DNA of 64,000 bases from Mytilus edulis (taxonomy: Eukaryota > Mollusca > Bivalvia > Mytilida > Mytilidae): NCBI RefSeq assembly GCF_963676685.1, contig NC_092347.1, forward strand, positions 92,880,208 through 92,944,207. The letters run 5' to 3'. Position 1 is the first letter of the stretch. The number at the start of each line of letters is the position of its first letter. Under the pieces are notes generated by a model. It ran no database searches, was not told where the DNA came from, and was given only the letters and a program-made list of their open reading frames with translations. The position numbers and the translations under genes are program-made. This document shows, piece by piece, positions 58,801 to 64,000 of this stretch.

Positions 58801-61800
58801 TACATATACATGTATCAGTTTCACAGAATTTTAATATTACAGATATTTAATTTATGGAACAAATCAATGTTCACCTTGTTCACCAGAAAGGTCTTTTTGA
58901 ATTTCATATTTTATTTTTTTACCTCTTAGACTTGGTGTACCTGAATACTGAACATGCTTAACCTGAATGTCACAAAAGTTTATATGGACCTGAAAGTCTG
59001 ATACCTGTTTACTACCATGACAATCTGTATTGTATTTACTTAAATTATGATATATATTAAATTAGGTTACTTACACTCATTTTCTGTTTGGGTGATCTTG
59101 GTACTTTAGGTGAGGGTGGAACAATTACATTATTACTAAGTTCTTCATCACCTATAGAAAATCTTGTGTTAGAACTACACGAATCACTTTCCGTCAATGA
59201 GGGTGTGGAGGGAGCATTTGGATCCACATACGTAAAACCATTTTTCAATGTTCCTATCCCTCCTGACTCAGTCTCTAGAATAATATCACCTATTCCTGCT
59301 GTGGAAGGTTTAATCTTTAAGAAGATTCTTGAAGAAGATTCAAACTCTACATAGTCAGCATGATCCACCTCACAGATTAATAATTCCATTATATCAGCCT
59401 TAGATAAACCTAGATTCTTCCCTTCAATTGTCACTCTTGTTCCGCCATCGATTAATGCTTCTGACGGGGTGACACTATGAATTATGGGTAGCTTACCCGC
59501 ATTATTTAATCCTGATCCAATACTACTGGCACGACCATTACTTAAATTTGAAACATTTTTATCCTCATCGTCCTGTGTTGGACTTCTTGCGAATGAAAAC
59601 AAGTCATGTATAGACTTAGAAAACTTTTTGTTTAATGTTTGTAAAGCCGTACTACCCCTTCGTTTTTCATGTTTATGTCTCATAATTGGAGATGATGTCA
59701 TACCATTTCTATGTTTATCATATACATTTGGTGTACTTGTACGTTTGGGAGTACTTGAATACGGGAAAAATGAAGGTCTATACTTTGACACAAAGCACTG
59801 GTAAATAAGTTCTCCTTTGGGACTCGGACATTTTTTATGGGATTGTAATGGCTGCTTCATCACTCTGCCTGGTGGTCCTAACAAAGTTGCTACGGGAATA
59901 TTGATTTGACCTAAGATATCTTCTTTTTCTGTGACTATAAGGAAAACTTGGTCTGCAACATTGTTTACTTGTCTACAAAAAATAATCATAATATGACATC
60001 TTTTCATATTCATGTAACATTTGACGTTGACATGTTATCGACCTTAATATTTATATTTGCTGCCGAATATGAAACATCAAACAAGCATACACACAAATTA
60101 TACAGACAGCTTAATGCCAAACAGTTAACAAGAAATCAGGATTGTGTGTCTATCCTCTGATTACTACTTGCTTTTTCACCTCAAGTCAAACAGAATATTA
60201 GTTTCTCACAAAAACATATTCTCTTCCATATTTGAGTATTCATACAATTCTTGACATCTGGATCCCCTACAAATACTTTAAATGAATAGAAATATTCTTG
60301 CATACAAACTTTTATAGAAAGGAATTTTCAAAAGAATGCAGAAAAAAAGTTTAAATAACCCCTTGCCCAATGACGGTCAAATTCAATATTAAGGCAAGTT
60401 GTTATCAAAGGCCTGAGGGGGCAAGTTAGTCAAACAAATAAATCCTATCACTGAAATACAGTCATAAAAAAAATTCCTTGTAAGCCCAATAGTTTAAATC
60501 ATTCCCTAAGCCATAACACACCAGACATTGTATATCATACAAATATCTAATCAGATGTAAAACATGCATTACTATAGGATGGAATCTGTAATGAGGTAAA
60601 TAAGATATTTTGATGTTGGTCTTGAGGGTATGTTTCAATACACGTTCATTGATACCTATATCCTGATAGCATCAATGGAATCCAATCAGCTATACAAATA
60701 CCCCTGAAGGTTCTAGGAACTTGTCCTATATCATGTACAATATGTGATTCATGTCACATGACGACATACCCATCAAATATGTGCTAACACGAAAAATTGT
60801 CAAAGAATATTAAGATTTAATCTTTCATGAAATAGGTTAGAATTTCATACAATTTCACGGAAGTGTACCTTAATTATAGGTAGCCTTAGGCTGTTTTCTG
60901 CTGTTTAGTCAGGTTAATTGTCGTCTCTTTTGACTCATTCCCCGTTGGTAAACCATTATCAATTTTATTAACTTATTGTTTTACATGAAGATATTATTCA
61001 GAAATATCATAATGTTAAAGAAATTTCAAAGTTGAGGAAAGAACTATACATGTTTTATATCTAGGTAGACCTACATGACAGATTCCTCGTTCCATTCTGG
61101 ACATCCCCCAGGATCTTTTACAACACAAGTTCTGTACTTTCTATTTCCTACACCAAATATCACAGAAAACTTATGACGCCCTGAAAATAAAATATAACAT
61201 GTAAAATGTAGTCACTGTTTTTTATAGTATAATTTTTTTTTTTATTATTCATAAAATATTTTTTTAATATTTCTAGTAGTGATTTTATCATTTTTTAATA
61301 TTTCTGGTAGTGATTTTTGTCATTTTTTAATATTTCTAGTAGTGATTTTTATCATTTTTTAATATTTCTGGTAGTGATTTTTATCATTTTTTAATATTTC
61401 TAGTAGTGATTTTTATCATTTTTTTAATATTTCTAGGAGTGATTTTTGTCATTTTTTAATATTTCTAGTAGTGATTTTTATCATTTCTTAATATTTCTAG
61501 TAGTGATTTTTATCATTTTTTAATATTTCTAGTAGTGATTTTTTATAATTTTAAATATTTCTAGTAGTGATTTTTATCATTTTTTTAATATTTCTGGGAG
61601 TGATTTTTATCATTTTTTAATATTTCTAGTAGTGATTTTTTATAATTTTAAATATTTCTAGTAGTGATTTTTATCATTTTTTAATATCTCTAGGAGTTAT
61701 TTTTATCATTTTTTTATCTTTTTTCTTTAGACAACCAATAAAGTAAGAAATAAAACTTTTCATTTATATCTATAAAGTTTATAGAGATTTTAAATTAAAA

Positions 61801-62216
61801 TTACTAATATGACGTATTACATACCTTGTTTCTTTCCTTGAAGCCCTTTTCCAGCAACCACTGTAAAATATAAAACAAAATTCAATTAAATTTTTATCTT
61901 ACTTATAACTAAACTTTGAAATTTTAGTGTACCTTTCAGTATGCATGGTATTAGTCATAATATTTAAAGGGAACAAAAAAAAGAGAGTGCACAAAAAATG
62001 TTAAAATAAAACTAACATTACATACATTTGTTATACATGTACATGAGACATTTAATTTCTGAATTATCATATATTTTTAAGTCACAGTAGTTCTGTTACT
62101 ATGTGCAGCATAAAATTGCCAGAGTGAAAAACAACCTTACCAATTATAGTAATTTCATCTGGTTCCATGGCAGACATTTTACCACTGTTTCCATCTATTG
62201 TACCTTCATTTTTAAC
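55817..62216 (-). CDS. C2 - IPT/TIG - Rab11-FIP-like protein, 7 coding exons
   Basis: Exons in gene order: 62216-62141, 61860-61825, 61180-61075, 59972-59075, 57910-57793, 57387-57283, 55911-55817. All have GT/AG borders and consistent phase, giving 477 residues. Residues ~18-125 form a C2 domain ('EITIIVVAGKGLQGKK', 'RHKFSVIFGVGNRKYRT', 'VFLIVTEKEDILGQINIPVA'). A Ser-rich basic linker follows. Residues ~234-324 are an IPT/TIG domain ('VTPSEALIDGGTRVTIEGKN', 'GDIILETESGGIGT') most like that of exocyst Sec5/EXOC2. The C-terminal ~45 residues are a coiled coil ending 'YIDKLVAKVITHCPEALATM', which resembles the FIP Rab11-binding domain. Class I Rab11-FIPs have C2 plus this C-terminal domain and act in recycling-endosome traffic. 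The IPT insertion is not in the vertebrate members I know. MSAMEPDE in the first exon is a possible start; another exon (about 62545-62458, ending at a good donor) could lie upstream. Confidence 0.82.
56970..57231. mobile_element. Miniature element with GGGCGGAG ends in intron of the C2/IPT gene
   Basis: The left end 'tttcaactgatcgggcggag' and the right end (complement 'tttcacttgactgggcggag') are inverted. The interior is unrelated to neighbouring introns. No clear flanking duplication was found. Confidence 0.6.
61245..61715. repeat. Intronic tandem repeat, ~32-33-bp unit, about 14 copies
   Basis: The unit 'tttttaatatttctagtagt' plus 'gatttttatcat' repeats with length changes in its T runs and alternation of 'ctagtag', 'ctggtag' and 'ctaggag'. 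It lies in the intron between C2-domain exons 61860-61825 and 61180-61075. Confidence 0.88.
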
Positions 62217-63340
62217 CTGAAATGTATAAATCTAACTATGAAAACAATGTACTATGGAATTTTACTGGGTAGAATTTGTATTATATTTTTCTGGATGATT
62301 CTTTTTAAAATATTGTTTTATTCATAATACATGTTTACATGTACCTGTAGTTATATATCTGGACTTTGGTAATAAAGAGATATATAAATAACATGTTGGC
62401 ATGCAGTAAACTAATATATTCAAATAACAAGGAAATCACGTTAATTCTTACCATGTACATGCCGTATATGTACATATGTTGAACCCTTTTAATTGTGATG
62501 GTGTCAGTTACAGTTAATTTTCTTCTAATTATAATACTGATGTAACAATGTAAAATAATTTTTTTGATAAAAACAACTTCTTCCTCAATAACTTGTGAAT
62601 ATTATAGCTACTTAAATCATTTCTAAGTAATATAGCTAGATAAGGTAAGTACTAGAGATTATAAACTGACAACAACATTGACTGGTTGATAAATAAACTT
62701 CCTTCACCATGTTCATTGATGTATCAATTTTAAATTTATTACATACATAAAGTTCGTACATATCTGTGTTGTGATTCAGCATCACATTAAAATAGGAAGA
62801 GTAAATTGATCTGAAGTGATAACATTACTTAAATTTAATGTGTGGTAATTAAGATTTTTAGTTAGGAAGCTGTTAAATTATTTCAGTTTCTGATATACAA
62901 ACTATATACATTTGTCAAATAGAAATTTTAACACCTAAGATAATAACCAGTGCAAGGTAGAGACATAAAAGTATATAACTTTAAATTTTTACAGTTATGG
63001 TGTAGTCAATAATAGAATTGCAATAAGTGTTTATTTAATTGTTTTGGTACAAAGCTACTTCTGTATTTCAGAATTTTTTACTACAGGAAATCCCATATCA
63101 AAATCCTTCTTCAACTGCTTTAATCAATGAAAAGAGATACATTTTGCAGGAAATTGAAACAATCCATCTTTGTCATGTTTGTTTGTAAAATAAAATAAAT
63201 TAAGAAACAAAATTCAACTGATTTTTAAACTGACACTAATTCATTTGATGTGAAACTACTTAAACCATAGAAAGAAATTTTTATTTCACTCATTTAGGGA
63301 TGAGGTAGGCAGTTGCCCAGGGCCTTAATTCAATTGAACT
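62217..63340. other. Upstream region of the C2/IPT gene
   Basis: A possible further exon (about 62545-62458, minus strand) is open in the right frame ('RRKLTVTDTITIKRVQHMYI') and ends at a good donor (atg|gtaaga). I cannot confirm it because I know no homologous sequence. Confidence 0.3.
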
Positions 63341-63344
63341 TAAA

Positions 63345-63895
63345 CTAAAATGATCCGCAGGGCACAGCTTGATACGACCGCAGATGTCGAACTATGAACA
63401 ACTGGAGCCAGTATGGACACAACATTCAAGCTTGGTACATCTCTGAATTTGCATCTTGATTAAATATTTGACACAGCATAGGTTTCTGACACAGAATGAA
63501 TGTGGTCTAATAAACTTTTTTTTTTTTTACCTATTATGGTCCAATATCCAAAATCTAAATACATGGATTGATTCGTCATATCAAAGAATCCCAAGAATTC
63601 TATTTTTGATGAAATCAAACAAAGTTTAGTTGTGGATCCTTTTTACCTCAATGTAGACCAATTTGATAACAGGGCCCAAAAATCAAAATACATGGTTAAA
63701 TTTAGCATATCAAAGAACCCCACATATTCAATTTTTGTTGAAATCAAACAAAGTTTAATTTTGGACCCCAATTTGGACAAACTTGAAAACTGGGCCCATA
63801 ATCAAAAATCTAACTACATGTTTAGATTCAGCATATGAAAGAACCCCATGTATTCAATTTTTGTTAAACTCATACACAATTAAATTTAGGACCCT
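63345..63895 (+). repeat. Dispersed repeat with three ~127-bp tandem units
   Basis: The head 'gatacgaccgcagatgtcga' resembles the head of the repeat at 37140. Three units then follow, each with 'catat(c/g)aaagaa(t/c)ccc' and 'attcaatttttgt' (near 63578, 63705 and 63832) and 'gggccca' between them. It is non-coding. Confidence 0.75.
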
Positions 63896-64000
63896 TTTTG
63901 TAAAAAAAATAATTTAAAATTAAGTATGCACATTAGTATCACAACAAACATTTTTGTTGGAAATGAATATTATTGTCTTTAATTTGAAGGAAATTAATAT

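Noticed and set aside
59088-59804. Plus-strand frames across the large exon of the C2/IPT gene
   Set aside because: They are antisense shadows of a coding exon that joins in phase to its neighbours on the minus strand.

Overview
The window is AT-rich invertebrate nuclear DNA with introns, long intergenic stretches and many interspersed repeats. Several dispersed repeats (for example the family containing ACGCACGTTTCGTCTAC at 10137-10540, and the family containing CAAACGACAACCACTGAA at about 600-860 and 13000-13350) are ones I associate with marine mussels (Mytilus). A bivalve mollusc is therefore the best guess. This rests on recognition, not on a search.

Three conserved host genes are visible. 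(1) KNOP1, a lysine-rich nucleolar protein, lies on the + strand at 16343-17509 with its whole coding sequence in one exon. It is followed directly by a 23-copy, 38-bp minisatellite. (2) A UBE2Q-family ubiquitin-conjugating enzyme lies on the + strand at 27412-43945. All 12 coding exons can be placed with matching phases, giving 359 residues including the catalytic Cys region. Its introns hold several nested transposons. (3) A minus-strand gene spans 62216-55817 in 7 visible coding exons. It combines an N-terminal C2 domain, a central IPT/TIG domain like that of exocyst Sec5, and a C-terminal coiled coil resembling the Rab11-binding domain of Rab11-FIP proteins. Its 5' end may lie beyond the last exon I can place.

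The most unusual object is at 5075-8869. It is a 3.8-kb inverted dimer flanked by a 6-bp direct duplication (TAGCTC). Each half carries one intact, intronless, 303-codon gene rich in Lys, Asn and Ile. The two copies differ at only 4 of 912 bases. Each has its own CCAAT/TATA-type promoter, and the two are transcribed outward. The outer ends and the centre carry about 100-bp imperfect palindromes that would fold into hairpins whose two arms differ at fixed positions. The dimer sits inside another DNA transposon (4381-9864) that has about 466-bp terminal inverted repeats, CACCGTG ends and a TATAA duplication. I cannot assign the 303-aa protein to a family.

The rest is mobile-element debris. It includes reverse-transcriptase relics (3392-4048, 21770-22490, 22791-23490), an L1/Tx1-like LINE with a clear 12-bp target duplication in UBE2Q intron 7, a BEL/Pao fragment, non-autonomous DNA transposons with TSD or TIR evidence (20547-21479, 30066-31205, 35245-36164, 12478-12677, 19551-20132 and 50744-51325), tandem-core elements (23511-24795, 31975-33030, 47400-49625) and a tRNA-derived SINE (41055-41340). 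I found no rRNA, tRNA or CRISPR array.
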